From positions 79,887 through 124,420 of the forward strand of contig BCKE01000035.1 of assembly GCA_001600495.1 (NCBI GenBank): a stretch of 44,534 bases of DNA, written 5' to 3'. The stretch is from Pilasporangium apinafurcum. Lineage: Eukaryota; Oomycota; Peronosporomycetes; Pythiales; Pythiaceae. The translations under genes were made by a program, and so were the position numbers. Positions 8,366 to 20,711 of the stretch are shown here, piece by piece. The notes under the pieces are model-generated. The model was not told the DNA's origin, made no database searches, and saw only the letters and a list, made by a program, of their open reading frames with translations. How positions within the stretch are numbered: position 1 is the stretch's first letter; each line of letters begins with the position of its first letter.

Positions 8366-11300
8366 TCATCTTTTAGGATCCTTTGTTCTTTTTGTCGAAC
8401 GATTCACTCTCGTCTTGTGCTGCTTTAGTTCTCGATCGCCAAGCTGCAAAAGTTCAGAGGCAGTTCGCTCCTGGCGCTGATCCGATTTGCGACTACCAGC
8501 ACTTTGTGGATGCGTTTCATGATGAAATGGTTGCCGTTGTTGCAGTTTATTTAACGACCGACGACCTTTGCGTAGGACATGAACGACATCATAAACAGAT
8601 GATGAGGTACCCTGCTCAGATATGGAAGAAAAGTTTGAGATTGTGCCGAGTATTGGGGTTGAGTGTGAGTGCATAACAGTCTTTGGCCCCTGATGTTCTT
8701 CGGCTTCCCGACGGCGTTGGAGAAGTTGTAGCTTGCGCTTACTCAGGCGTAAAACCAGCTCAGGGTCGCCCGTTCGAATATCAGCGTCTAACTGCGAGTT
8801 CAGAAATCAACCGTTAGGTATTTCCATTTAATGCAATATTACGGCAAACAATACATGGAACCTCTTTCAAGTCGATGAAAGAAGACTTGGTGAAGAACAC
8901 GTCTGCTCAACGTTAATAAAAAAGTGGAAGAGGTCATTGAAGATCAGATAGTCACGTAAAACTGCAACTTGGAAGACACAAAGGCTTACTGAGTTGATCG
9001 AGACTCTGGATTTCTGCTGTGGCATGTTGTTCGATATTTAGCACTTGGTCCAAAACCGTTATGGCATACTGCAAAGCTTCATAGTCTTGTTGAAGATCTG
9101 CTAGTGAACGCTGCACTTCAGAATGATTTCTATTTGCTGCTCCATAGTAGCTGTCTTCGAATACAGAGTTGGAGAGCGAGTGGGTGATGTGTTCGAAAAA
9201 AGTCTTAAGCGAGGTAGACAGCTGTCGCGTGACGAGTTCCTGTTGATCACTACAGCTATAAATTGACGACACCTTCGTATAATCAGAAGTGGTGATTCGT
9301 ACCTCAAGCAGCGAGCTTGATTGCTCAATAAACTGTTGTATCTGTGCGGCTTTTGAAGCCGATTCGCGGTCTACCAAAGATGTTTTCACTTGATTATTAT
9401 CAGGCAGGTATTTCTGTGACTCTTCTCTGCGTAAGTATCGCTGAGCATACTATTTTGTAAGCGAATCCGAAGAAGAAACACCAGTCCAAGTCGCTTATAC
9501 CTTGAGAAGAGAATGCCACGAACAGATTCTCATTGTAGACGCAGCTTTAAGATGTACCGATGCATCTATCTGCAAACAGGATCGCCAACAGCATTCACTG
9601 CCATTAATGTCGTTAACTGTCTGCTTGTCATTTTTGGCAGTGCCCGATAGTTTTGCGCCGTGTTCTCGGTTCCTTTGTTGATAAATATTGTACTACTCGA
9701 AGTACACAGTTAAAAATGAGTATCACGCGCTGATGCAAAATTGAGGGGCCTGACCGCTTACCTCCACATACACCATGTCGGCGTCACTAAGGCCATGTGT
9801 CGCTGAATCAAGTCGTCCACCATTCCGTTTCCCTGTTTTCCTTTGCTTCCATAACCCACTGGCATTTTTTATCAAACATTGTTGCCTTCTTGCAGCCAAA
9901 GTTTGAGATGGATTTTGCTCAGACCCATGATGTGGCATCAGTGCCGTCACTGAATCCGAAGACGCCAAACTGATCAGCTGAGAAGGACTCTTGTTTTGAT
10001 CAACCAAATGTCTTCCCCTCGCGACATAAACCAGCAAGAGTTCATGGATAGATTGGTTGTCAAGTGGCTGCATACGCAGTTTGGTTTGTCCATGACTGCT
10101 GTGGCCGAGTTCACCATCGTTGCTGCTTAGTACTGGGACATAAAGCGTCGACAAAATATTCAAACCAAATAATGAAGTTGGATAGCTACAGATCACAAAC
10201 ATAAATCATAACATGTTTACACAGGATACATCAACAACACGGCATTCATTCACAAGTTGACGAACAATTGCTCAAGCGATGCGACATCGTGTGGTGGAAA
10301 TTGGGAGAGAAATTTGGATGAGTAATACTCGGTTTGGACGAGCTGGAGCACCGATGCGCGCATAAATAAACCTGGGTACTGTTTCTCGACGTTTTCCTCA
10401 TCCCCACTTGCCATACCGCGACAAATTATCAGCCCTGGAAATGATGGCACGCTCGATTCAGTTGCGTTGGGACCCATCGATCTTCGACAGTGATCCAATA
10501 TCACAGCTATCGCTCGTAATGAGCGGCGAGCTGATTCCAAGATAGCCATGTCCGAAACATAACCTGAAGAGCCTATCATGATTGCTGCGCTATCACCATA
10601 CCGCTGCATTATCATCGCAAATTTTTGCTCGTACTCCATCAGGCTGAAATAGATGTTTGTATCGATTGTGTCCATGAACAACGGTGTGCCTTCTGTCCCT
10701 GAAGCATCTCTGTCGGATCGAAGTAGCCAGCGAATGTAAGACGAGCTGAGTGGAACATCACATTCCGTACCTGGGAACTGAGCCGTCGACTGAACCGATA
10801 ACTGTCTGATCTCTGAACAGTGACCGCCAACAACTGAAAATTCAGACGCGCTTTTTGATGGCAGACGTCTGACTCGTCGAGAGATGGAGTTTCTCGATTG
10901 CTGGGCCATCAAACTGGTGACAATATCCGTCCACATGCTTGCTGCGGATTCTCCAAAGTGAAGGGAGGGTCCCACATTCTCTACAGAACGATGTGTTGAT
11001 CCGTGATGCGATCCTGACACCGTCACAATGAGCTTCACATCTACATCTGCATCTGTTGGAAGGCTAGGACCGTTTTTTAGCAGCAATGCTTGGACAGTAG
11101 TCATCATTGCATCAGCCCTAGTAGAATCTGACGAGGTGAAAGGAGGCTGGGTGCTCTCTTGGCTAAAGCTAAAATAATGCGGATACAACTGTGTAGCCCG
11201 GATCGATCCACCACAATCTTGATCTAGACGAGTTAGAAAAGCTCGCCATTCGTACTGTTGTCCAAGTTCGCAGATCTGTACATCACACAAAATATAAAGA

Positions 11301-12051
11301 GAAGGGAATCGAATCGCAAGTATTCACAAAATGAGACAGAGCCGCTCGCTGTCGTTATGCCCATTGTCATAATCGAAACAACAATTACCATACTTTCGGA
11401 CTCATCCGGGTTCTCATAAACCACGTCTTTCATCCGCTGGCGTGCCTTCTCCATTTCGCCAACACATTCGTAAAACAGAGTCTGCAATCCACAAGAGATG
11501 CATACATCGTAGTAGCACCCAATACACTAGTACATATCATGCTGTTTAATTACCTGCAACCTGCTTGTAGCCTTCGTATGAATGTGGTCAACAAACTGCT
11601 GGAATTTGAACTCGTCTTCTCGTGCTTCATGCGTCACGCGATCGCATTCGTTCTTTACTACGTGCTTCTGCAGCTCTAAAAGTCCGATTTGCCGCTGTCG
11701 CTCTCTCTTCAGCGCTATTTTGTTGCGTCGAATCACATCCAATCGCGTTGTCTTGGTCATGTACTGAATTTGGTCCACAATCGAGTGTTGCAGCGATACA
11801 CCCTGCGCCGATGCTACCGCCAGCAGCGTGTTTGTTCGGCTCACATAATCGATTGTCTCCATGTTCACGCTATCTTGGTCATTTGTTAAACCACTTCTGT
11901 CCCAAACGTTCTGTCGTGAACTCTGAACAGTGTCATGCTCACTACCTTGGAGTGAGACAGTTGGCGATTTGATTGTAGCAGATGCTGCCTGTGCAGTCAA
12001 TTTCTCACGTAAAACTTGGAAGAGTGGTGTCAATGGATCAGGAGCATCCAT
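8366..12051 (-). CDS. Seven-exon coiled-coil protein of unknown function (about 1036 aa)
   Basis: Phase-consistent exons: 12051-11554, 11481-11389, 11275-10254, 10185-9762, 9692-9501, 9449-8990 and 8787-8366, each joined by GT-AG. The N-terminal third (residues about 95-165) is highly charged coiled coil (RRNKIALKRERQRQIGLLEL...). The middle section, residues 200-535, is a globular, non-repetitive region (for example TNIYFSLMEYEQKFAMIM). The C-terminal part has another long helical stretch (residues about 745-895, ...VQRSLADLQQDYEALQYA) and a basic end (RLSKRKLQLLQRRREAEEH; final KRTKDPKR). I do not recognise the family. Coiled coils at both ends with a globular centre suggest a structural or cytoskeletal/centrosomal component, which is only a guess. 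No signal peptide or membrane segment. Confidence 0.65.
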
Positions 12052-12315
12052 CGTTTTCGATAAAGTAGAATGAAATAAGGTGCGTGTCGTTCCACTCAGG
12101 CTGCCATATTACCAGGTGGATCCAAATGGAGAGCGCTAATGGTCGCGCTTGCATCCAAAGTTCAACCAGGACAATGTGATAAGAAAATTTATTGCAATAT
12201 TTATTTTGATATTGCACAGACTCAACAGAACAATACAATAAATATTGCAGTGCGTTATTGCTGCCTACAACCCTCTATATGATGCTTCTCCATGTCTGTG
12301 GGCTCGTTCTTGCTT

Positions 12316-13662
12316 CTAGAAACCTCGCCGAATATCAATAGTTTTCTTCCGCTTTCGTGACTCTGCTCAGTGAAAGATCATACATACATACTCTTCAATG
12401 CTTGTTCAACATAAAAAATACTTTGTGCCAGCTTGATGACTTACTCATCGCTATTGGAGTTCGTGCTCGAAACGTCATGGGTTGGCTATCGAAGTAAACC
12501 GAATCTGAAGATGTCGGTTGCGGTCGTAATACACACTGTTTTTGCCGTAAACTATCGATACCAACACGAATCGTGGATCCGCAAAGCAGGACAAGCCGTA
12601 TTTCGACATCCGAAATATCCGAAATTCGACCATAGAATTCTTCTTCTGAGAATAGAGAAAATAAAATCACAGGATCGTTCACACAAAATGTCATACGGGG
12701 ATCTCCACATGAGATTGTTTGCTTTGATATATTCACCACAGCATTGTCTGTTGCACAAATCAAAGAAAAATGTCAGTCTACTTACAGACATCCCAATCCC
12801 ATTTAGTTTTTTACCTGATGTCGTGTCTGCAGTATTATCATCGGATCGTGCAAATTGTGCCATGTTGTTCTTCAGCTGTTTATGTTCACCAAGAATATCG
12901 TTTACTATTCGCTGTGCTGAGGGAATACTGGAAGTCAAATGGTGGAGATTGAAGGACTTTTGATTGCATATCTGTGACTCATGTAATAGCTTCTCCAGTG
13001 CCTTCCAGTCGACATCACCATCGCTCGTATATGGTGCCGTATCAGATTCCAGTGCAAAGTTGATCTTGTTGTTCTTGCTCTTCTCTTTCTTGATTTTCTT
13101 GAGGCGATGGGAGATTGCACATCGAATCGGAGACTCGTTTTGCTGCGATGTCTGTTCGTCGAAGCTTTGCAGTCGTTTCTCAATGCGCTGAAGCCGTTGG
13201 TTCGCTTTGATGAGCAATTGTTGCTTCATTTTCCGTCGACGTTCCTAGAGCAATATTGTATTGGAAAATGTCAAATAATAATATCATCTAGAAACTCAAA
13301 AGATAACTAATGCTTCTCACCTGATAGATATCCTCAGCTTGTTTTAATTCAAACTCCAGTAAGTCGAACGCATTCCGTTTGTTCAGTGCCATATGCACCA
13401 TCGCTGTCTCCAATTCACGGTCACGGTCGGCTTCGAAAGGTATGCACTGCACCAAATAGTCCTCCAATGTGCCATTCTGGAGCTCTTCCAAGCGTTTTCT
13501 AGTGCGATCAATGCTTTCCTGATAGAGCTGGCGTTCTAGTTCCAGTAACTCTCGTACATTGTATGCCCCCAAGGCCGCGGAGTTGCTGCTGCCGCTTATA
13601 CGGGAGTGACTGGTGCTGGTACTGCCGCTTCCGTTACTGGCATTTAAATTGCTCCCTTCCAT
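12316..13662 (-). CDS. SDS3: Sds3/BRMS1-family co-repressor subunit
   Basis: Modelled exons 13662-13321, 13244-12815, 12747-12445 and 12362-12316 (373 aa). After a Ser/Asn-rich N-terminus, residues about 40-135 show the Sds3/BRMS1 helical signature: LEELQNGTLEDYLVQCIPFE, RDRELETA, then NAFDLLEFELKQAEDIYQ running into ERRRKMKQQLLIKANQRLQ across intron 1. Residues about 265-330 (TFCVNDPVILFSLFSEEEFY, GRISDISDVEI) resemble the capped-Tudor C-terminal domain of Sds3. The family scaffolds the Sin3-Rpd3/HDAC complex in the nucleus. The last tiny exon is supported by a strong GTAAGT donor and an in-phase acceptor and ends SRKRKKTIDIRRGF; read-through would give an alternative 3' end near 12395. Divergent from the Hrd3 gene with 331 bp between starts. 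Confidence 0.8.
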
Positions 13663-13731
13663 TTTCTATGTCGTTGCTTGCATGCCTGAAAGACCGCGAA
13701 AAACGGAACACAATGCTGATGCACCCCAATA

Positions 13732-13764
13732 ACAATTATTATTATTATTATTGTTATTATTATT
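13732..13764. repeat. ATT trinucleotide microsatellite
   Basis: About eleven units of ATT/GTT (AATTATTATT...GTTATTATTATT) lie in the divergent promoter between the Sds3-like and Hrd3-like genes. Such tracts are length-variable and could affect the shared promoter, but no element is identified. Confidence 0.9.
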
Positions 13765-13993
13765 GGGAACAATATACCAATACCTTCCTATATCGATAAC
13801 GATATCAATGCAGCATGTTAATTAACATCAATTCTCTGTTAGGAGTATTTTGTTTTAGTTGGTGTCCAGTGTCAAAATAATTGAAGAAGCCGCCACGTGG
13901 GTGCGTAACCTGCTGCTATTCCTCCAGAAGGAAGAGAATCAACGCGCTCTTCCTCGCTTTCTATAGATAGACAGGGCAAGACCAACAAAGGCG

Positions 13994-16527
13994 ATGCGTG
14001 TGTATGCAGCTCTCTATGCGCTCATAGTCTTGACAGCCACCACCAGCGCCGATACCAGCGACATAGAGCGACAGCAGCAGCAACAACAACAACAGGAGGA
14101 CAACGATAAAGTTTTCATCAAAGAACAGGCCAATACAGATGCATCCACCGAGCCCGATTCAGTGACAAATGATGGATCATATGAAGACATTGTGATTACT
14201 TGGGATGGCAACATTGATTCGACAGCCCATGGCGGTGGCGATGATGACGTTGCTGACGTTGATTTTCAAGGTGAAAGTTTGCCAGAGTATGAAGACACAG
14301 TGTGGCATATTGTGGATGATGAAGCAGAACGCGATGAGATTATAGCAGCGATGCACGGGCTTGCCACAGAAAATCAAGAGACGGCACCTGGCGATCGACT
14401 CCACGCAACACTAGAAGAAGTTTTCACACGGATAGCAGAGCAGGGTGAGTTGGTCCTTGAAGACGACATGGTGGAAGGTTTGCAGCAGCTATTCGACGAT
14501 GCTGTTGCTGGAGACGAACTATCCGATGACGAATTCTATGAAAAGTATGCAGATCTATTCTATTCTGCACAGGACGCTGTGACCGCAGCAGTGGATGCAG
14601 CTTTAGAATCTTCAATCGATCCTATGGAAAGTCCGGAACCAACTGATGCATTTCTGGCGGTCGAAGATCGTGTTTTAGCTGAAGGGTACACACAGGAGCT
14701 GCTTGAGGAATTACGCAAATTGGTGACAGAGCAAGATGACCTGTTTGCATTGGAGAAACTCGCGTATTTGGAACTATTCGAGCCATTTGGGTCTGCAGGT
14801 GGATCAACTACTTCCACCAGTAAAAACTGGACGAACTTGGCGACGGCTTTTACAAATCTGCGACGTGCTTCAGATGCTGGTGTGACTTCGGCAACGGGTA
14901 CACTTGCAATGCTGAATCTCATTGACTTTGGTGTACCTCGTAATGCATCATTGTCTCGCCAGGAACGTCATCGTGCCGCCGAACGAATTTTGCTTAGTTT
15001 GGAAAAACAGGATGATTTCATGGCAGCGCTGGCCATGGGGTACCGCTACTTGAGTGGCAAGACACAAGGCTTCCTGACTGATCGTTGCGAGAATGCAGTT
15101 ATGTATTACCATCGCTGTGCAGAAGCGAACGTCTATGGTATTGCCGAACTTGGTGTGGAGAAATCCATGGACGTGGTACGACTCTCACAGGAATGGACAG
15201 CGCCAGACAGCATCACAGTCGAGCAAAACGAAGACGTGGCTCACCAGTTTGAATACTATCGTTCTGTTGCCGATAATCCTGGCGACGAAATGTGGCCCGA
15301 GGCGACACAACGACTCGGTGAATTGTATTTCTTTGGTGATGCAGCTGCAGGCATTGAGCGAAACCACGCATTGGCAGCACAGTATTTCCAGAGAGCAGCG
15401 GATGCAGGTGAACCAGTTGCACAGGCTAATTACGGGATGATGGTTGCCAATGGGATCGGGGTCGCGCAGAATAATGTGACAGCCATGAAGTATTTCCGTG
15501 CGGCTGCCGCTCAAGGAAATGGATTTGCAATGCACGGTATCGGTGTCATGCACCTAACAGGCAGTGGCGTGGCCGCAAATGAGACGAAGGCACTGGAGTA
15601 TTTCCAGAAAGCGATTGACTTGGGATACACGGAGTCACACACTTACCTTGGAACAGCATATTTAAATGGCGAAGGGGTAGCCAAGAATTTCACAAAGGCA
15701 TTCGAGCATTTCGAGCTGGCGACTGCAAGTAAATTCAGTCAATCATTCTTTAACCTTGGTGTGATGTATTTCCGCGGCGTTGGCACCAAACGATCGTGTG
15801 AGAAGGCTCTAGATCAGTTTCGTATTGTCGCGTTGCATCCACATTTGCTTTCAGAGTTGCCGTTTTCCATCTTGAAAGCCTATGAATGCTATCAAAAGGG
15901 CGATTACTTGCGAGCCTATCTCAATTATCGACTCATGGCTGAATTCGGTGATGAAGACGCACAATGCAATGCAGCATTCCTGTTGGAACATTTTGGTGGC
16001 GAGATTCTTCCCTTGGTAAGTCACCTCGATGATCAGAATGCTAAAGATAATGGGGAGTCAGTTTTGTGGATGGCAGAGCCCAAGAAGCCGCTTGAGGAAG
16101 CATATTACTTGTACATGGAAGCATCAAACCTAAATGACACGGAGGCAATTCGGAAGACCGGTACATGTTTCCATGAACCATGGGAGGGTGTTTGTACGAA
16201 CAATATCACGTACGCAATGGAGAGATACGCGTTGGCGGCCGAGTTGGGTGACTCGGAAGCTGCTTATTACTGTGGCATGATGCACACAATCGGCGATGGT
16301 GTGGAGCAAGATTTGCAAAAAGCAAGGGTGAGTTGAAGTTTTCTTGTCTGTTGTGTGGATTGAATGTATGAGAAGGAGTGTATTAACTTCAGCGTGTTCA
16401 ATGACAGGAGTACTACGCGAAATGCAGTGAAGCCTCTTTCCCCGGCAACGTTCCTTGTGCAATTATCTTGCCATTTGTTGACATTGTGCTAGCGCTGCGA
16501 TCAATGGTGGTGAGCATCTGGGGTTAG
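13994..16527 (+). CDS. HRD3: Hrd3/SEL1L-type Sel1-repeat protein of ER-associated degradation
   Basis: Exons 13994-16327 and 16408-16527 (817 aa). Residues 1-18 (RVYAALYALIVLTATTSA) form a signal peptide, followed by a glutamine run (eight Q, residues 27-34) and a long acidic segment. From about residue 255 onward come many Sel1 repeats: RLGELYFFGDAAAGIERNHA, GMMVANGIGVAQNN, GIGVMHLTGSGVAANETKAL, GTAYLNGEGVAKNFTKAFEH, GVMYFRGVGTKRSCEKALDQ and GMMHTIGDGVEQDLQKAR. Exon 2 adds EYYAKCSEASFPGNVPCAII and a C-terminal hydrophobic stretch (LPFVDIVLALRSMVVSIWG), consistent with the SEL1L terminal region. Hrd3/SEL1L presents misfolded luminal glycoproteins to the Hrd1 ubiquitin ligase. Many N-x-S/T sites fit a luminal domain. 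The C-terminal anchor is short compared with animal SEL1L. Confidence 0.85.
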
Positions 16528-16747
16528 TGGATGGGAGTAACTCAAAGGCAAATTAGAGATAATTTATGTTTGTCCTGGTCTAGCATCGCGAATTCGCGAC
16601 ATTTTGTAGATAAACAGCACTGGCGATGGATAATAACAGGTGGAATATCCCCAAATTCAAATTTATTCCCTGGAAATCTACGAACCATAATACAAACGGA
16701 AGGTTTCCCTCATATCGATTGTGAGAGTGACTGACTGACTGAACTAC

Positions 16748-19700
16748 CTAGACGGTCTCGTAGGCTTTTCCCTCCCATGACCGCTTCTTCTTCTTGAATC
16801 CCGATGCTGCGGCGGCGCGCAACGCCACACGATGGCCTTTCTTGCGCTGCCACCACTTGCGCACTTCATCGAACACCAAGACCGTCGAGGCGATTCCACA
16901 TACGTGCACCAAGTCGATTATCGTTAGTGCTTCCGTCTGGAACGTGGCCTGCAGTGGCGGGAAGTAAATTACCAACAGCTGACCGATCTGCACAACAACA
17001 GTAATACAATTTATAAATAAAGAGAGAGAAGAACAAAGAAATACAAAACAAGAGACATACCAAGGAGGCACCAACTGCATAAGCGAAGAACGTATTGGAC
17101 AGTAAGCCAATCTCAAATACAGACTTGTCGTCAGAGCGACACGAGAGTGCGTTAAACATGTCAAACATGACAAACGTCGTGAAGCTCATCGTCCGATCCC
17201 GCTTGCTCACGCTACCGTCTGCATCCAGCTCATGATAGAATACGTAGAGCGTACCACAGACGATGAAACATGCCGAGGTCAGGATGCGCCGGATCATGCG
17301 GCTGGTAATGATACTCGCATCTTTTGGCCGCGGTCCTTCTTTCATGACGTCACGATGCACAGGTTCGACCCCAAGACTCTGCGCTGGCGGACCGTCCATG
17401 ATGATGTTGATCCATAGGATCTGCATGGCGTTCAATGGTACAGGAAGATTAAACAGCGTCGAAATGGCAATCAAACACAACGCTGAGATGCTCGTGCTCA
17501 ACTGGAAGCGCAGGAAATGCTTGATGTTGTGATAGATCGCCTTGCCCTCTTCCATAGCACACAAAATTGTACTGAAATTGTCGTCCAATAAGATCATATC
17601 GGATGCTTCTTTCGACACGTCAGTGCCGCTCGTGCCCATTGCAATGCCAATATCAGCTGCTTTGAGTGCTGGCGCATCATTGACGCCGTCGCCTGTCATC
17701 GCCACTTGTTGTCCAGCCTGTTGCAATGCACGCACAATCTTGAGTTTGTGTCGTGGACAAGTGCGATAGAAGACGCACGTCGTACGCACGCGCTTCTCTA
17801 GTTCATCTATCTCCATCGTTTCGAGCTCGGCTCCAGAGATCGCAAATTCATTCGAATCTCCTCCGGAATTATTGAAGTGAGATGACGACACAATACCAAC
17901 TTTCGAAGCGATCGCGAGCGCTGTTTCCTTGGAATCACCTGTCAGCATCACCGTTCGAACGCCACATAACGAGAGTTCCATCACTGCCTTCTCAACTTCA
18001 GCACGTGGTGGATCTGAAATCCCGACCAATCCTGCAAACACCATCCCTCTGTCTGAGTGCTCGCCAAACGCCATCGCCAGCACACGCAGCCCACGCGATG
18101 CCATGTGCAGTGACTCGTTCTGGATACGTTCGCGGTCACCCGCGGTCATGTCCTTGAGCCGGCCGCAATTATCTTCAATCTTGTCGCAGCGCGAAAGAAT
18201 GGCCTCGGTCATGCCTTTAACGTGCCACTTGCGGAAACCGTTGACTTCACAGCAGACAGCCATCCACTTCTTGTCAGAGCTAAATGGAACTTCACTGACG
18301 CGGCTGTACTGGTCAATGACCTCGCGTGTAATGCCCACCTTTTGTGAGCATAGCAACACTGCTCCTTCAGTAGCTTGACCGATCACTTCGCTACCAACAA
18401 TGGCAGCATTGTTGCAAAGCGCACCAGTCAAGAGGCAATGGTAGACATGTGGATGCGAATTCTCCGTCACAGCTTCCCCACGGATGGTTACATGGGACGA
18501 CAATTCCGCTCCAGTGATATTGGATCCACCACCGTTGGGAATAGTCGGAATGCGCTGACCAATGCCATTTACTTCTGCGTAGACACTCTCAAACGGCACA
18601 AAGATTTCAATCACTTCCATCTTGTTGGTCGTGATGGTACCAGTTTTATCGACGCAGATCACGTTGATGCACCCGAGGGCTTCAACAGCAGGCAATTTTT
18701 TCACAATCGCGTGGCGTTTCGCCATCTTCATCACCCCGAATGCCAATGTGACTGTCACACAAATCGGCAATCCCTCCGGAATTGCTGCAACTGCCAAGGA
18801 AACACCGATTTGTAGCATTGCCAACAAACCTTTGCCCTGGAAAAAGCCAATAATGACAATCACTGCGATAATGCCAATCGAAAACACGGAAAGATGTTGA
18901 CCGAGCGTATCCATGCTTGCCTGCAATGGTGTTTTCCGATCTTCCACCTTGTGCATCACGTCAAACACCAATCCAAATTCGGTCTTTGAGCCCGTACCAA
19001 ACACCACGGCGCGTCCACGGCCAGCACGCACAAGTGTGCCCATGTAAATGATGTTCTTCCGCTCTGCGATCGGGTGCAAATGACCATCTTCAATAGCAAG
19101 CGTGTGCTTGACCACAGGTGCATTCTCACCGGTCAAATTTGATTCGTCGACTTCAAGGTCGACGGCTTCCAGCAACCGCGCGTCAGCAGGGATACGATCG
19201 CCCACATTCACGAGGATGATGTCGCCCGGTACGAGGTCCTTAGCAAATATCTCGACTGTTACACCATCACGTACAGCCTGACAACGCGGTGGAACCAATT
19301 CCTTCAGTGCTTCCAGTGTTTTCTCAGACCGGTATTCCTGGACAAACGCGACTGTCACGACGATTGTAATAGCGACCGCAATTGAGATCGCATCATCGGT
19401 ATGGCCCATAATGATGCTGACCACCCCTGAGGCCATCAGCAACATGATCAGCGGGTCCTTAAACTGGCCAATGAACTTGACAATAATCGACTCTTCCTCT
19501 TCAGTCTCCAATTCATTCAGTCCGTACTCACGCTGACGCTCCGCGATTGTCAGTGCCGATAGCCCGTAGTTTGGGTCCACACGCAGCTCATGGATCAATT
19601 CTTCCTGTGAACGCGACGACACTTCGCGCAGCACAGATCCAATGGTCCCACCCGTAGAGGAAACGTGCATAGGAGAATCTAAAAGCATTGACGACGATGT

Positions 19701-19799
19701 GGTTGAGACGGACGAGGCGGTCGGGGACAGCACACAGTCGTCATAGATGGCAATCTCGTGCGCGTCTTTCTTCAGCGGTGACCGCGGGCTCATCATCAT
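16748..19799 (-). CDS. PMR1: Secretory-pathway Ca2+/Mn2+ P-type ATPase (PMR1/SPCA type)
   Basis: Exons 19799-17061 and 16987-16748 (992 aa). All P2A-ATPase landmarks are visible: the cation-pathway segment DPLIMLLMASGVVSIIMG, DDAISIAVAI with VAFVQEYRSEKTLEALKELV (diagnostic wording of SPCA/PMR1), the actuator TGEN at 223-226 (where many pumps have TGES), AAIPEGLP at 339-345, the phosphorylation motif CVDKTGT with Asp384, MTGDGVNDAPALKAADIGIA, and a last-helix block IGQLLVIYFPPLQATFQTEAL encoded by exon 2. The enzyme loads Golgi/secretory compartments with Ca2+ and Mn2+, needed for glycosylation. The C-terminus is basic (FKKKKRSWEGKAY). It is convergent with Hrd3, with 220 bp between stops. 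Confidence 0.93.
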
Positions 19800-20163
19800 T
19801 TAATAGACACACGCACACACTCAGCTCTTCTTTACGTGCAGATGCGCTGTGTCTGTCTGTCTCTTGAGTTCTGTTCGCTGTTTCTACGGTCACTTGGACT
19901 ATGCACGTGGGTAGCTCCTGAGGAATCTCGTTCTGCTTGTGTTACAGAAAGAGTGTGTGTCATACACCCCCGCAACGCCCGCCCCTCAAATAGTGGACTC
20001 TCATGAAATTCAGTTTGGATGTATTTTTAATATTTGTAAAATATAATTTTATCCAATAGAAATTTTTTCTATCAATAGAAATAGATTTTATTGGATATAA
20101 AAACTATATGTTACTTTTTGTTGGCCAAAAATATATCATATATTTTGACCAATAAAAACTCGT
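19800..20163. other. PMR1 upstream region with AT-rich fold-back sequence
   Basis: No gene is seen. From about 20020 the DNA becomes very AT rich and holds two inverted repeats: TATCCAATAGAAA with TTTATTGGATA (about 20050-20098) and TTGGCCAAAAATATA with TATATTTTGACCAA (about 20121-20155). They could be MITE debris or a cruciform-forming promoter element. Confidence 0.6.
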
Positions 20164-20412
20164 TTAACTGAAACTGTCGAAAGTTTTTTTTATTGAAAGA
20201 TCGCATTTGTAGCACAAAGATGGAAGAATCGACATGCCCCACGCAAGCGGTATGATGATGTACGGTAGCGCGGTGACGTAAAGCGGCGCTCGATTGAGCA
20301 GGCGCGCCCCATAGAAAAGAAAATCTTTTTTATGTTGGTGGGCGCATTCTTCTCCTTTGTCGCTTTCTCCTATATCTGATATCTTTTGTGACCGCAACGG
20401 ACGGATCATCAT
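20164..20412 (-). CDS. Possible small single-pass membrane protein (82 aa)
   Basis: ORF of 82 codons whose middle is hydrophobic (APLYVTALPYIIIPLAWGMS, residues about 42-67) between a charged, lysine/histidine-containing N-terminus and a short basic tail. This would make a tail-anchored or small mitochondrial-type membrane protein. I do not recognise a family, and the ORF may be fortuitous. It lies downstream of the PSP1-domain gene on the same strand, with 299 bp between them. Confidence 0.3.
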   Translation of the reverse strand: MMIRPLRSQKISDIGESDKGEECAHQHKKDFLFYGARLLNRAPLYVTALPYIIIPLAWGMSILPSLCYKCDLSIKKTFDSFS

Positions 20413-20711
20413 TGCAACCTTGTGCGTCTCTTTGGGACCCTTGTCTTATCAAATGCAAAGATGCGAAGAGCTGCGGACTGGAACTGGTAGATATTGATGA
20501 CAAACATAATCCATCATCGTTTTTACAGAAAGACTACAGATATCAAAGTGCCACGCATTTGAGAATGCTCTCTATTGCTAACTTACGTACTGTTTTCTAC
20601 GAGTTCAATCTCTATCACAAAAAAATCTTAATGATTCCTCTCTGCGTTGGATCAACATTTACTTTTTTCGAGGCACCTTTGAGGTGTTGAAAATGCACAT
20701 CCCGTCATTCA

